Positions 43,165 through 52,868 of a DNA stretch of 64,000 bases are shown here, one piece after another. Source of the stretch: JBCCDY01 sp039030555 (GTDB taxonomy: Bacteria; Bacteroidota; Bacteroidia; Cytophagales; Cyclobacteriaceae); the NCBI GenBank assembly GCA_039030555.1, contig JBCCDY010000001.1:248001-312000 (forward strand). The letters are read 5' to 3'. The number at the start of each line of letters is the position of its first letter. Position 1 is the first letter of the stretch. The notes beneath the pieces are model-generated. The model did no database searches. It was not told the DNA's origin and saw only the letters and a program-made list of their open reading frames with translations. A program made the translations under genes and the position numbers.

Positions 43165-43992
43165 CTATCGAAAATTACTTGGAGAAATGCCTGATTTTTT
43201 CTTAAATACTCGCGTAAAATATAAAGGGTCGTTGAATCCTACCTCATAGGCGATCTCACTGATGGACATCGATGTAACCTTTAGGAGCTCTTTTGCTTTT
43301 TCGAGTCTTTTCGTAGTAATATAGTTTTTAGGGCTGTCGTTGAATTCTTTCTTAAACTCCCTTTTGAATGAGGACAAGCTTAAACCACAAAGTTTAGCCA
43401 TTTCTTCCAGGCTTAGATTGGAAGAAAAATGTAATTCGACAACTTCTTTTAGGCGAACTCTTCTTTTGGAATAAAGATCGGAAATGAGCTCCAGAACGGA
43501 ATCTACATATTTGGTTTTTAACAGTATCATAACCAGTTCTTTGACCTTCAATTCAAGAAGTTCACTATTAATCAGCGCAGGATTTTGAAGATAAGAGTCT
43601 AACGCGTCAATAAATTTTGAAATGATCTCATTTGAAGCAATGACCTGACTTTGTTTTTGGAGCTCCCTCTTCTGTATGATTTGAGGTAAATCTTGGATAA
43701 ATATCTTTCTGAGTACTTCAGGGTACAGATGTATGACGAATATCTCCACCTGTTGCTCACCAGTTTGATTAAGTAAATCCAAATAATGATGACCGCACAT
43801 AAACAGTACCGACTCCTGATCTCTCACTTTTCCCCTGTTTTCCGCAGAAAAAAGATTAAGCTCAACTCCTTTAAAATAGATGAAGCATCCTCTATTATCA
43901 AAGTGAAGTTCATGTCTCAAAGGTGGTTCAACAGTGTACTTCTCGAAAAGTACTTTTTCCTGGTAATCAATAGTCAGTCTTTCAATAAGCAT
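43165..43992 (-). CDS. AraC-family transcriptional regulator
   Basis: A 275-residue regulator. The C-terminal 100 residues hold two helix-turn-helix motifs: LSLEEMAKLCGLSLSSFKREFKKEF and SISEIAYEVGFNDPLYFTRVFKK in two parts, ending GISPSNFR. The N-terminal half is a cupin-like sensor (HELHFDNRGCFIYFKGVEL) typical of Bacteroidota members. It probably controls the membrane protein / YHS / six-helix genes downstream. Confidence 0.92.
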   Translation of the reverse strand: MLIERLTIDYQEKVLFEKYTVEPPLRHELHFDNRGCFIYFKGVELNLFSAENRGKVRDQESVLFMCGHHYLDLLNQTGEQQVEIFVIHLYPEVLRKIFIQDLPQIIQKRELQKQSQVIASNEIISKFIDALDSYLQNPALINSELLELKVKELVMILLKTKYVDSVLELISDLYSKRRVRLKEVVELHFSSNLSLEEMAKLCGLSLSSFKREFKKEFNDSPKNYITTKRLEKAKELLKVTSMSISEIAYEVGFNDPLYFTRVFKKKSGISPSNFR

Positions 43993-44167
43993 TGTATATC
44001 AAAATCAATTGGCAAGATAAAAATGAACAATTCAAGAAACCATGGATTCTGATAAGTGACAGGAAGAATATGGCTTAAAATGCAGTTAAAGGGGCCTCAT
44101 TTGATATAATTTACGTGGTTATGGTCATTTACATCAATTACAACTGGATAAAAGAGAACTTAACGGT

Positions 44168-46540
44168 TTAAAAATCAACCACAATTCCAATCGTCGGTAG
44201 AATTTGACCGTTGTCTACTCCTTCTACTTCAATAATTTGACGCGGAGATAGCTCAGCTCCTTGTTCGTTTCTTGCCAATCCAAAGAGTGGTGGATTAGGA
44301 ATGTCTGAATCGGTCAGGTTTTCTATCTCAAGGAAAACATTGAGTGACCATTTATTGAAGTTCCACTTTTTATCGAAACGTACATCTAACTGAAAAAATC
44401 TACTTAATCGTTGAGCACCTAAAGTTAGATAATCAAACTCCAAAATCGGATATGAATTTAATGTCGCTTCCTCATCCAATAATGGGAATGGAGTTTGTCC
44501 TAAGAACCTGACCCTTGAACTAATTTCCCAGTTTTTCTTGAGTTTGTAGCCTCCGGTGAAAGTGAACAAATGGCGACTATCCCATGCTGAAGGCAAAAAA
44601 TTATCTGGATCAAAGCCGGTATATTCGCTTCTGAACAATGTATAAGCAACTATAGCATAGATATTATCGGTGAATTTTTTATTGAGCAACAGCTCCAGGC
44701 CATAAGTCCTACCTTTTCCGATACTTTCAATATTTTCATTACCCAATACCTCAAATCCACCCCCTAAATTTGCTAACGAAACACTATCGGTCGTAGAAAC
44801 CGGATAGTCGCGATATCTTTTATAGAAGCCTTCCGCAGAAATTTTCAGGCTAGGACTAATCAAACGTTCAAGCCCCAAAACCACATGGTCATTTTGAATA
44901 TAGTCTGCAGATCGATTGGTTAATTCACCTGAATTGTCTCTAAAGCCAAGCATTGTAAGCGTTGGAATTTTATAATACCTACCAACAGAAGCATTAACTT
45001 TCCAACGCTGCTTTTCATCCAGTGCATAAGAGGCCGAAAGCCGTGGACTAAACGTACGCCATATCTCATTTCCATTATCCGTGAATGTATTGCCATCAAA
45101 ACGAATCCCTAAAGAAGCACTAAGTCTCCCATTCATAAAGTCTTCTGAAACTTGTCCAAAAAGGCCGTATCTCCAAAAATCTATATTTGAGCTAAAATCC
45201 AGGTTATCCGGTATATCTCTTGTGCTTGTTTCATAATTGATTTGCTGAATAGTGGCTCCGCCAGAAAATGTTCTATCGCCCTTAAATTTTGTGATTTCAT
45301 AACGAAGCTTGTTTTGCCACTCTCTTGAATCATTCAGAAATAAAGGTGTTTCCTGATTTTGGTTATCTTCAAATTGAGTGAATTCATTATTGAAAATATT
45401 AGTACTTAAAGCTGTTCTCATAAAACCTGAGCCATCTTTAAACCTCCTTCTCCACGATAAGCCAGTTGTATTCGTCCACTGCTGGATGATGGGGACTTGA
45501 TCGAGATTAGCTTGATCCTCAGCGTCAATTTCATCAGGAACATTTATAGAGAAATCATCAATAGATCCAACTCCTATGAAGTTGATCTCATTATAATCAT
45601 CGATTTTATGATTGAGCTTGTACTGAAAGTCCCAGTAGTCAGGTAAGAAGGGGAGATCCAAGGCTTCAAATAGCAACTGTAGATACGATCTACGAACTGA
45701 GGCTATTACAGTAGTCTTGCTGGATTCTTTATCCTTTTTTCCAAGAGGCCCTTCCAGGGTAAGGGCCGTTTCACTGGAACTTACTCTAACGTTTCCCTGA
45801 AAATTTCTATTATTCCCATTTCTCTGGTCAAACTGAAGCACCCCTGAAAGTACATCATCATACTTTGCAGCAAAAGCACTCGTAGATAGTGTTACTCCTT
45901 CAAAAAAAGACACGTTTAGAAGGCCAACTGGACCTCCTGCTGCACCTTGAGTAGAAAAGTGATTAATTGTAGGAATTTCTATTCCATCTAAATAGTATAC
46001 ATTTTCGTTGGGTGCTCCTCCACGAATGATGATATCGTTTCTGAAGCCCCCTACGGAAGCTCCTACACCCGGAAGCGACTGTGCAACTTTGGCTATATCA
46101 TTATTTCCACCCGGATAATTAGCAATTTCTTCCCTTGAAAGACGATTAATAGAAAGAGGTGTTTCTTCTGTCCTTGCAAATGGGCTTGCCGTAACCACCA
46201 CATCTTCTAATTGTGTTGCTGCTTCATTCAAATCAAAGTTTAAATCAGGGTTTCCAGCAGATCTAAGAATAACATTATAGAAGGTCCTTAATTCATATCC
46301 AATATAGGTTGCTGTAATATTGTAAGCCTGAGGTGGTATATTATCTATTGTATAAAAACCATTGATATCTGTTGCAGCTCCAAGGTCAGTTCCTTCAATT
46401 TTAACCGTTACCCCAATTAGGGCTTCTTGAGTTTTTGAGTCTTTAACATAACCTGATAGTTTTGCTACCTGTGCTATGACAGATGCGTTTAGAAAGAATA
46501 CTAAACAAAAGGTGATCTTAAATTGTATTAAATTTCTCAT
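44168..46540 (-). CDS. TonB-dependent receptor with carboxypeptidase-like N-terminal domain
   Basis: A 790-residue outer-membrane receptor. A signal peptide (residues 1-23) is followed by a CarboxypepD_reg-like domain (VAKLSGYVKDSKTQEALIGVT), the plug (DVVVTASPFARTEETPLSI, IIIRGGAPNENVYYLDGIEI) and a 22-strand barrel with a C-terminal aromatic residue (VVDF). It imports a TonB-dependent substrate, not identifiable here. No SusD partner is present. It is divergent from a MarR-like regulator, with a palindrome between. Confidence 0.93.
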   Translation of the reverse strand: MRNLIQFKITFCLVFFLNASVIAQVAKLSGYVKDSKTQEALIGVTVKIEGTDLGAATDINGFYTIDNIPPQAYNITATYIGYELRTFYNVILRSAGNPDLNFDLNEAATQLEDVVVTASPFARTEETPLSINRLSREEIANYPGGNNDIAKVAQSLPGVGASVGGFRNDIIIRGGAPNENVYYLDGIEIPTINHFSTQGAAGGPVGLLNVSFFEGVTLSTSAFAAKYDDVLSGVLQFDQRNGNNRNFQGNVRVSSSETALTLEGPLGKKDKESSKTTVIASVRRSYLQLLFEALDLPFLPDYWDFQYKLNHKIDDYNEINFIGVGSIDDFSINVPDEIDAEDQANLDQVPIIQQWTNTTGLSWRRRFKDGSGFMRTALSTNIFNNEFTQFEDNQNQETPLFLNDSREWQNKLRYEITKFKGDRTFSGGATIQQINYETSTRDIPDNLDFSSNIDFWRYGLFGQVSEDFMNGRLSASLGIRFDGNTFTDNGNEIWRTFSPRLSASYALDEKQRWKVNASVGRYYKIPTLTMLGFRDNSGELTNRSADYIQNDHVVLGLERLISPSLKISAEGFYKRYRDYPVSTTDSVSLANLGGGFEVLGNENIESIGKGRTYGLELLLNKKFTDNIYAIVAYTLFRSEYTGFDPDNFLPSAWDSRHLFTFTGGYKLKKNWEISSRVRFLGQTPFPLLDEEATLNSYPILEFDYLTLGAQRLSRFFQLDVRFDKKWNFNKWSLNVFLEIENLTDSDIPNPPLFGLARNEQGAELSPRQIIEVEGVDNGQILPTIGIVVDF

Positions 46541-46573
46541 GATTTTGTAATAACTGAATGCAAGAACTCAAAT

Positions 46574-46591
46574 TGATACAATTTTGTTTCA
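46574..46591. promoter_or_regulatory. Near-perfect palindrome, candidate MarR operator
   Basis: TGATACAA-TT-TTGTTTCA (8+2+8, one mismatched pair) lies in the 80-nt divergent gap between the TonB receptor gene and the MarR-like regulator gene. Size and place fit a MarR-dimer site controlling both. Confidence 0.55.
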
Positions 46592-46620
46592 TAATCATTA
46601 CAATTTCATATTAAATTAAT

Positions 46621-47241
46621 ATGAAGGAAGCTGAACATTTACATGAATTACTTAATCATTGGATTAAATATTCTAGATCTTACCCTACAACTTCGACTCA
46701 TGATTTTGCAAAGTGGTTACTTAATCAAACTGAAAGCAGGATAGAAGAATCTGGCCAAGCCCAAACATTAATGGGTAAACAAATGCAACTGGGAATACTT
46801 TTAGGCAGATTATCGAATTTTGCTGATCTATGGGGAAAATTAGCTTTCAAAGACATCCCAATCAGAAGTTTTGAGGAGTACGGCATTTTAAAAGAAGTAG
46901 AGTACAAGCAAAGTCCATCAAAAAATGAGCTTGCCAATGTTCTGGTCAATGAAAAAAGTACAGCCTTCGAAATCATTAAAAGACTGATTAGAGATGGTTT
47001 ATTCTCTGAGTCGATAGACAAAAATGATAAACGTATAAGGCGAGTTACACTTACTCAAAAAGGGAAAAAAGTCATTGAAAAAGCTGATCATCAAGCGCAA
47101 AAAGTTGCTCAACTACTGGTTGGTAACTCAACGGAACAGGATATTGATGACCTCATAAAGAAGTTTTCTTATCTCAATGATTTTCACACCGGTAAATATG
47201 AATCTGAGGGTTGGAAAAGTATTGATGACCTCCTTAATTAA
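46621..47241 (+). CDS. MarR-like transcriptional regulator
   Basis: A 206-residue protein. Residues 105-165 form a MarR winged helix (SKNELANVLVNEKSTAFEIIKRLIRDGLF, KNDKRIRRVTLTQKGKKVIEKA, each read in part). The N-terminal 100 residues are helical and specific to this subgroup. It is transcribed away from the TonB receptor and probably regulates it. The effector is unknown. Confidence 0.85.
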   Translation: MKEAEHLHELLNHWIKYSRSYPTTSTHDFAKWLLNQTESRIEESGQAQTLMGKQMQLGILLGRLSNFADLWGKLAFKDIPIRSFEEYGILKEVEYKQSPSKNELANVLVNEKSTAFEIIKRLIRDGLFSESIDKNDKRIRRVTLTQKGKKVIEKADHQAQKVAQLLVGNSTEQDIDDLIKKFSYLNDFHTGKYESEGWKSIDDLLN

Positions 47242-47263
47242 CTCTTCTCATTCCGAAAGCCAA

Positions 47264-47298
47264 AAGTCATCCGACCGCTTGGAACGGTCAGACGACTT
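47264..47298. terminator. Imperfect hairpin after the MarR-like gene
   Basis: A 14-bp stem with two mismatches (47264-47277 with 47285-47298; arms AGTCATCCGACCG / CGGTCAGACGACT) and a 7-nt loop stands between convergent genes. It resembles the bidirectional attenuator hairpins common in this group, but the T-tract is poor. Confidence 0.55.
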
Positions 47299-47328
47299 AT
47301 AAAACTTGTGAGTCACAAAATTGCGGAG

Positions 47329-47342
47329 GAGGGGAAACCCTC
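47329..47342. terminator. GAGGG-GAAA-CCCTC hairpin near the peroxidase 3' end
   Basis: A 5-bp GC-rich stem closed by a GAAA tetraloop lies 22 nt past the peroxidase stop (leftward gene). It may stabilise or end that transcript. Confidence 0.45.
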
Positions 47343-47364
47343 TTATGAGTTTCTAATTCTTTTA

Positions 47365-48717
47365 TCAATCCTGAAAAGGGTCTGACCATTTTTCGTTTGT
47401 GTAGACGTCCGAGCCACTGAGGGTTTTTACAAAAGCTACGATGGCTTCAACCTCTTCATCATCAAGATTTAAATTCTGTCCATTTCCTCCTCTACCTCCT
47501 CTCAAACGGTTGTCTAAATTGTCATTTCGGGGATCGACTGAAATATCATTGTAGTGTGCAAGTACCGCTTCAAATGAGGTAAAGCTTCCATCATGCATTA
47601 GAGGACCATTTAATTGTCCTTCCGAATTGAACAGGTCTCTCAGCGTCGGCGATCTGGTCACGTCAAGATCAATCGCATTGGGGTCGCCAGCCACCCCGAT
47701 TACACCATTATTATCCGAATCATCATCAATATCAAACTCCGGAGCACCATGACAGGTCTGGCAACCTGCCCCACCATCATTAGGCGCTGTCATATATAAG
47801 GTCTTACCCTGATTCTCGACAGCTGTAAAGTTTGGAAAATCCTGATTGATGTTATTGACCTGAGCCAGCCCCTCATCAAATCTGGAATCAAAAGACTGAA
47901 TGCTCCTGACAAACTGGGCCATGGCATTTTGCATCCTCTCTTCCGTGATTTCTGAATCTCCAAAAGCCATGGTAAATAATCCCTGATAGTAGTCCAACGT
48001 ATCTAGTTTGGTAATCAGGTCATTGATATCCGGATCTCCATTTTCACCACTGAATCCCATTTCTACATGATCCTGAATGGGCAGCGTAGTTTGTTCTTCC
48101 AGTGTATTAGCTCGCTCATCCCAGAAAAATCGTTCTTCATCTGAAAACCGGGCGTTAACCAGCCTCATGGAATGGCGGCCTGTCACTCCGTTAACCCCTT
48201 CACTCAATTGAGCATCATCTCCAAATGCAAACTCCTGCTTGTGACAGCTGGCACACGATACTGTATTATCGATTGATAGATTCTTGTCGTAAAACAATAC
48301 TCGACCTAAAGTCGCACCTTCATCCGTTATCAGATTTCCTTCAGTATTATCCTCCTGAATGTAATTTGGTACAGGCTGATTCTCATAGTTCTGCAGATTA
48401 TCCGGATCTATGACTCCAGCGAAAAACTGGATAATGGCCTCCAATACGTTAGTTGGCTCTTCATCATTTTGCTGACTGGAATCATCCTCATCATTAGCAT
48501 TTGAAACAAAACCCTCCGGCTGATCACATGATGAAATGGAGGAGTTTGGGTCGCCAAGTCCGTCGCTGTCAGCATCCAGATACCAGATCACTTCGCTGCA
48601 TATTTCTTCCTCAATCGCTTCATTACAGCTACTCATAAAGAGCATAAAAAGGAAAAGGCTTATGATCAGAAAGAAACCTGAAGTTGTTGCTCTCTTTAAA
48701 AAATTATATTTCATCAT
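47365..48717 (-). CDS. Di-heme cytochrome c peroxidase lipoprotein (CCP/MauG family)
   Basis: A 450-residue periplasmic lipoprotein with lipobox SSC (Cys31). Residues 44-80 (WYLDADSDGLGDPNSSISSC, then DQPEGFVSNANDEDD) are a short Asp-rich calcium-binding-like module seen in many Bacteroidota surface proteins. The CCP/MauG part has two heme sites: Cys155-x2-Cys158-His159 and Cys319-x2-Cys322-His323, the Trp199 region FFWDERANTLEEQTTLP, and LMHDGSFTSFEAVLAHYN. It reduces peroxide or oxidises a partner protein. Divergent from the ECF sigma operon. Confidence 0.92.
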   Translation of the reverse strand: MMKYNFLKRATTSGFFLIISLFLFMLFMSSCNEAIEEEICSEVIWYLDADSDGLGDPNSSISSCDQPEGFVSNANDEDDSSQQNDEEPTNVLEAIIQFFAGVIDPDNLQNYENQPVPNYIQEDNTEGNLITDEGATLGRVLFYDKNLSIDNTVSCASCHKQEFAFGDDAQLSEGVNGVTGRHSMRLVNARFSDEERFFWDERANTLEEQTTLPIQDHVEMGFSGENGDPDINDLITKLDTLDYYQGLFTMAFGDSEITEERMQNAMAQFVRSIQSFDSRFDEGLAQVNNINQDFPNFTAVENQGKTLYMTAPNDGGAGCQTCHGAPEFDIDDDSDNNGVIGVAGDPNAIDLDVTRSPTLRDLFNSEGQLNGPLMHDGSFTSFEAVLAHYNDISVDPRNDNLDNRLRGGRGGNGQNLNLDDEEVEAIVAFVKTLSGSDVYTNEKWSDPFQD

Positions 48718-48808
48718 GATTATTTCTTATTTGGGAGGGAACGGACCGGATAAAAAATACCCTACCCTCAACTAAAAAATTTTATATTCAGGTCAAGAAC
48801 CCCTTTTA

Positions 48809-49342
48809 ATGAGTACCTCAAAAAATGTCTGCGATGAAACTGTTTTTCGAGAAGTGTATCGACTTCATGGAAAATCCCTGAGCAACGTTCTGTACTATCA
48901 GTTTGGGGATTTGGAAAAATCGAAAGACTTCATTCAGGAAGCATTAATCAAGCTATGGGAAAACTGTAAAAAAGTAAGTTTTGAAAAAACCAGAAGCTAT
49001 TTATACTCCGTTGCCAAAAGGCTTTTTCTGGATGATTATGATCACGAACAGGTCAAACTAAGGTTCAGAGAAAAAACGCTTTCCATTTCAAGGGATAAAA
49101 CTGAAATGAACCCTGAATTCAACATGCTGGAAAGCGAGTTCAAGGAAAAACTCGAGCAAAGCATTGAGGCACTTCCTGAAAAACAGCGAATGGTGTTTTT
49201 AATGAACCGAATTGATCAAATGCCTTATAAAGAAATCGCAGAAACCCTAGATCTCAATATTAAGACGGTTGAGAAACACATCAGCGCCGCATTAAAAAAC
49301 CTGAAAGGAAATATTGAAGAATTAAAAAATATTAAGATCTGA
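48809..49342 (+). CDS. ECF RNA polymerase sigma factor
   Basis: A 177-residue sigma-70 family ECF protein. Region 2 is seen as SNVLYYQFGDLEKSKDFIQEALIKLWEN and SVAKRLFLDDYDHE (each in part), and region 4 as LPEKQRMVFLMNRIDQMPYKEIAETLDLNIKTVEKHI. It is followed by a FecR anti-sigma factor and a TonB receptor, the classic cell-surface signalling order. The start is the ATG at 48809. Confidence 0.94.
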   Translation: MSTSKNVCDETVFREVYRLHGKSLSNVLYYQFGDLEKSKDFIQEALIKLWENCKKVSFEKTRSYLYSVAKRLFLDDYDHEQVKLRFREKTLSISRDKTEMNPEFNMLESEFKEKLEQSIEALPEKQRMVFLMNRIDQMPYKEIAETLDLNIKTVEKHISAALKNLKGNIEELKNIKI

Positions 49343-49394
49343 AGGTAGGGTGTAACGCAAGCTTCCCGTTTTTCTTATACACGACGCCAAAAAA

Positions 49395-50294
49395 ATGAGT
49401 GAAAGAGATCAGGACGATTTAAGTAAATGGATTGAAGGAAAGCTCGATGACGAGTCTCTGGCTTCTTCTTATTCCAAAGAAGACATCAATAAATTCAAAG
49501 CCATCCTCAACAAGGTAGATTCTTTTGAACCTGCTCAGGACTTACAAATTGATATTGACTCTATTGTTTCAGGAGGTAAAAAATCAGGGAGCGTATTTAT
49601 GGGAGGAAATTTGAGACTTGCCATCGCTGCCTCTATAACCGTACTCCTTATCTCAGCTGCATACTTATTCTTTTATCATACTACTAAAGTCAGTACCTCT
49701 TTTGGAGAAACAATGGTTTTCACATTGCCTGATGGAACGACTGAAGTAACACTAGGTCCAAATTCTTCCCTGAGCTATAATAATCGAAGATTCCCAAGAA
49801 AAAGGAGAGTTAGATTGGATGGACAGGCTTTTTTCGATGTCAACGAAAAAGGGGACTTCAAGGTAGAATTCGAGGACGGAGAAGTTAATGTTCTGGGAAC
49901 TGAATTCGAAGTTCTGGAATATGAAAGCGGTTTAAAAGTAGCTTGCTATGAAGGCAAGGTTTCCATGAGTTATGAATCACAAACTCAGGAAATCGAAGCA
50001 GGTGAACTTATCAGGTTTATCGATGGTGTAACCGATTCCAGATTAATAGACACCCAAAGCCCTGCATGGATTAAAGGAACGAGTTCTTTTGAGGATGCTC
50101 CACTAAAAGAAGTAATTAATGTACTCAAAAGCGTATTTGAAGTGGAGGTAATTACCAACGATATTGATCTTGAAAGACGTTTCACTGGAAAATTCAATCA
50201 TGAAAATCTGGAACTGGCCTGCAAAGTTGTGTTCTCATCTTTATCTGTCGATTATACATTAGAGGGTAAAACCATAACTTTATCCTCCAAATAA
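49395..50294 (+). CDS. FecR-family anti-sigma factor
   Basis: A 299-residue protein: a short cytoplasmic part (1-70), one membrane helix (72-93, LAIAASITVLLISAAYLFFY), a FecR domain (100-215; FTLPDGTTEVTLGPNSSLSY, VRLDGQAFFDVN, VNVLGTEFEV) and a DUF4974-like end (230-298; SSFEDAPLKEVINVLKSVFE). It holds the ECF sigma factor until the receptor signals binding of its ligand. Confidence 0.93.
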   Translation: MSERDQDDLSKWIEGKLDDESLASSYSKEDINKFKAILNKVDSFEPAQDLQIDIDSIVSGGKKSGSVFMGGNLRLAIAASITVLLISAAYLFFYHTTKVSTSFGETMVFTLPDGTTEVTLGPNSSLSYNNRRFPRKRRVRLDGQAFFDVNEKGDFKVEFEDGEVNVLGTEFEVLEYESGLKVACYEGKVSMSYESQTQEIEAGELIRFIDGVTDSRLIDTQSPAWIKGTSSFEDAPLKEVINVLKSVFEVEVITNDIDLERRFTGKFNHENLELACKVVFSSLSVDYTLEGKTITLSSK

Positions 50295-50306
50295 GAAAAC
50301 TATATT

Positions 50307-52868
50307 TTGAAGATAGGAACGCCACCTTTATGGGTACTTTTTGCGCTTTTTTTTCAAACCGCACATGCTCAGAAGAAGATACGATTAGTTGACGTTCTCA
50401 AGAGTATTGAAGAAAGTGACTCGGTAAGCTTTTCATACGATTTTAAGCTTATCAATGAAGTTTATTTTCCTGAAGCTTATGACCTTCAGGCTCTTTCGAA
50501 ATACCTTAAAAACAATAAAGGTGTTGAGCTTCAGTTTCTGGATGAAGGTTTTTATTCCGTTACACCTGCTTCCAAAAGCTATTCATTTCAGTTTAACACT
50601 GAAAATGGTGAAGCTGATTTGGCTAACGAAATTGCAACGGTTTCGAACAAAGGAAAACCCATTTTTCAGGAAGTTCTTGAAAATGGCACTCTTTCATTTG
50701 AGCATAAGCCCTCTCTGGAAGACTCCATTCAAATCTCAGTAGTCGGTTATGAAACCGTGAACCTATCCTCTAGGGAATTACTCAATCAAATCACATTTGA
50801 TAAGGAGCTGAAAATCAAAACTACCTTACTAAAGGATGTGATAATCCAGAACTACATCACAAGGGGCATTAATTTCTCCGCAATAGATCATAAGACAACA
50901 ATTAACATTGATGATTTGGCACTTTTACCCGGTGAAACTGACGGAGATGTTTTTTCAGCTCTGGCAACACTTCCCGGGGTAAGCTCGCCGGATGGAAGGG
51001 CAGGGAACCTTTTTTTGAGAGGAAGTCCTCCTGATCAAAGTTTTATTCTTTTCAATGAAATCCCCATCTATCACAGGGGTCATTATTTCGGAACCATTTC
51101 CCCGTACAACCCAAAATCGATACAGCAAATTGAGGTCAGTAAAAATGGGTATTCAGCCAAGAACGGTGGGCGTGTAGGAGGGCTTATTTCAATTCGTTCC
51201 AAACCTGAAAAGTCAAAAAAGCCAACTATCGGTGTTGGAGCCAATACCCTATACGCTCAGGCTTTTGGAAACACTACATTTAATAAGAATCGAACACAAA
51301 TCTCGGCTGGCTATCGGCAGTCATTTCCCAGTGACTGGCAATCTCCAAAACTGGAAGTCATAACGGATCGTATTCTTCTAGGATCTCCTATCGACCCAAA
51401 CAATATGCGTACGGTAGTAGAAAATTATCGGGTCAACTTTCGAGATTTCAATATTGATCTAATACACCAAATCAATTCAAAAAATGAGCTTAGTATTCAG
51501 TTCCTAAATATCTTCAATAGAACAAGCTATGATTTTTCTGAAGATGATCTGCTTGCCAATGAAGAAAGTGAGTTCTTTAATAATGGTCTGAACATTAACC
51601 TTCAGACAGAAATTACAGATCGAATCAAAGGAACCGGATCTTTTCTCTATAGCCGATATACATCAGGCTTTATTTCTGAACAATTTCGAGGTGGTTCTCC
51701 ACAAGCTCAAACAGGCACACGCGACAATATTGTTGAAGACTATTCTTTTAAATATGATCTGGAGATTTCCGTGGGATATAATTATCTGAATGCAGGTTTG
51801 GAATTGAATTATCAGGAATCAGAATTTGAACTAACCAATCCCGGTAATCCAATGATGATGCGTCCTCCACTAGTTTTAAATCAGGAGGTTAGTTCCATAA
51901 TTCCAGCGCTTTATAGCGATTTCCAATTCAATCAGTGGGACGATTTCTTTTTTCAGGCCGGTTTAAGGGCTGTTTATTATGAAGAGCTGGAACAATTTGA
52001 ATTGGAGCCAAGGCTATTTTTAAACTATCAGGTTTCCAATGACATCTTGTTCAAATCTTCCTATGGTCGATACAACCAGTTCATCGGTCAGGTCAGAAAT
52101 CTGGATTTTGGGCAGGCCGGCTTTGAAAACGGACTCTGGTTAAATGCCAATGAGGAAAACATAAGTCCAATACAAAGCAATCAGTTTATGCTGGGATCAA
52201 CTCTATCTTTTGGAAAGCTAACTTTTGATGTAGAAGGGTTTCTTAAGTATACCGGTGATGTCACCTTTTCAAGTACTGTTAATTTGAGACCCAACTCAAC
52301 ATTCTCCAATGCAGATTATGAAGCAAAAGGAGTGGACATTCTGTTAAAATACAGTCCAACCCAAAACCTGGATCTGTGGTCCAGCTACTCATTTGTCGAC
52401 AATCAGTTTGTGTTTGATGACTCCGATGGCTTTGAACAAACTCCGGATTTTGATCAACCACACAATTACAGTTTTACAGGAAGCTACCAGAAAAATCGTT
52501 TCAAATTCACATTGGGATGGAGATGGGCGTCCGGTCTGGTGGGACGTTCTTTCGAATTACAACAGGAATTAATGGCTGCTACTCAACGACCAGCGATGCC
52601 GGGACAAGGGGGTATGATGCCTCCTCCCAATCAACCTATGCAGGAAATTCCTGAACGTTATGAGCCTACTCATGCCCTTGATATCTCATCAAGCTATACG
52701 CTACCAAAAACAGAAAAGCAATCTTTTATCACAACCTTCGGTGTCTCGCTTTTGAATGTCTATGACAGGGAAAATGTGCTCGATCAAATTGTAGGTCCAA
52801 CCGGAGGCTTAATTGTTCGAAACAGTTTCGGATTCGCCCCCAACTTTATGTTAACCGTTCAGTGGTAA
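50307..52868 (+). CDS. FecA-like TonB-dependent signalling receptor
   Basis: An 853-residue receptor that starts at TTG, since this gives the full signal peptide (LKIGTPPLWVLFALFFQTAHAQ). Residues 24-80 form an STN-like signalling domain (RLVDVLKSIEESDSVSFSYD), then a carboxypeptidase-like linker, the plug (LALLPGETDGDVFSALATLP, GNLFLRGSPPDQSFILFNEI) and the barrel ending in VQW. A His/Met/Pro-rich loop near 755-780 is notable. The domain order fits a receptor that imports and also signals through FecR to the sigma factor. Confidence 0.9.
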   Translation: MKIGTPPLWVLFALFFQTAHAQKKIRLVDVLKSIEESDSVSFSYDFKLINEVYFPEAYDLQALSKYLKNNKGVELQFLDEGFYSVTPASKSYSFQFNTENGEADLANEIATVSNKGKPIFQEVLENGTLSFEHKPSLEDSIQISVVGYETVNLSSRELLNQITFDKELKIKTTLLKDVIIQNYITRGINFSAIDHKTTINIDDLALLPGETDGDVFSALATLPGVSSPDGRAGNLFLRGSPPDQSFILFNEIPIYHRGHYFGTISPYNPKSIQQIEVSKNGYSAKNGGRVGGLISIRSKPEKSKKPTIGVGANTLYAQAFGNTTFNKNRTQISAGYRQSFPSDWQSPKLEVITDRILLGSPIDPNNMRTVVENYRVNFRDFNIDLIHQINSKNELSIQFLNIFNRTSYDFSEDDLLANEESEFFNNGLNINLQTEITDRIKGTGSFLYSRYTSGFISEQFRGGSPQAQTGTRDNIVEDYSFKYDLEISVGYNYLNAGLELNYQESEFELTNPGNPMMMRPPLVLNQEVSSIIPALYSDFQFNQWDDFFFQAGLRAVYYEELEQFELEPRLFLNYQVSNDILFKSSYGRYNQFIGQVRNLDFGQAGFENGLWLNANEENISPIQSNQFMLGSTLSFGKLTFDVEGFLKYTGDVTFSSTVNLRPNSTFSNADYEAKGVDILLKYSPTQNLDLWSSYSFVDNQFVFDDSDGFEQTPDFDQPHNYSFTGSYQKNRFKFTLGWRWASGLVGRSFELQQELMAATQRPAMPGQGGMMPPPNQPMQEIPERYEPTHALDISSSYTLPKTEKQSFITTFGVSLLNVYDRENVLDQIVGPTGGLIVRNSFGFAPNFMLTVQW

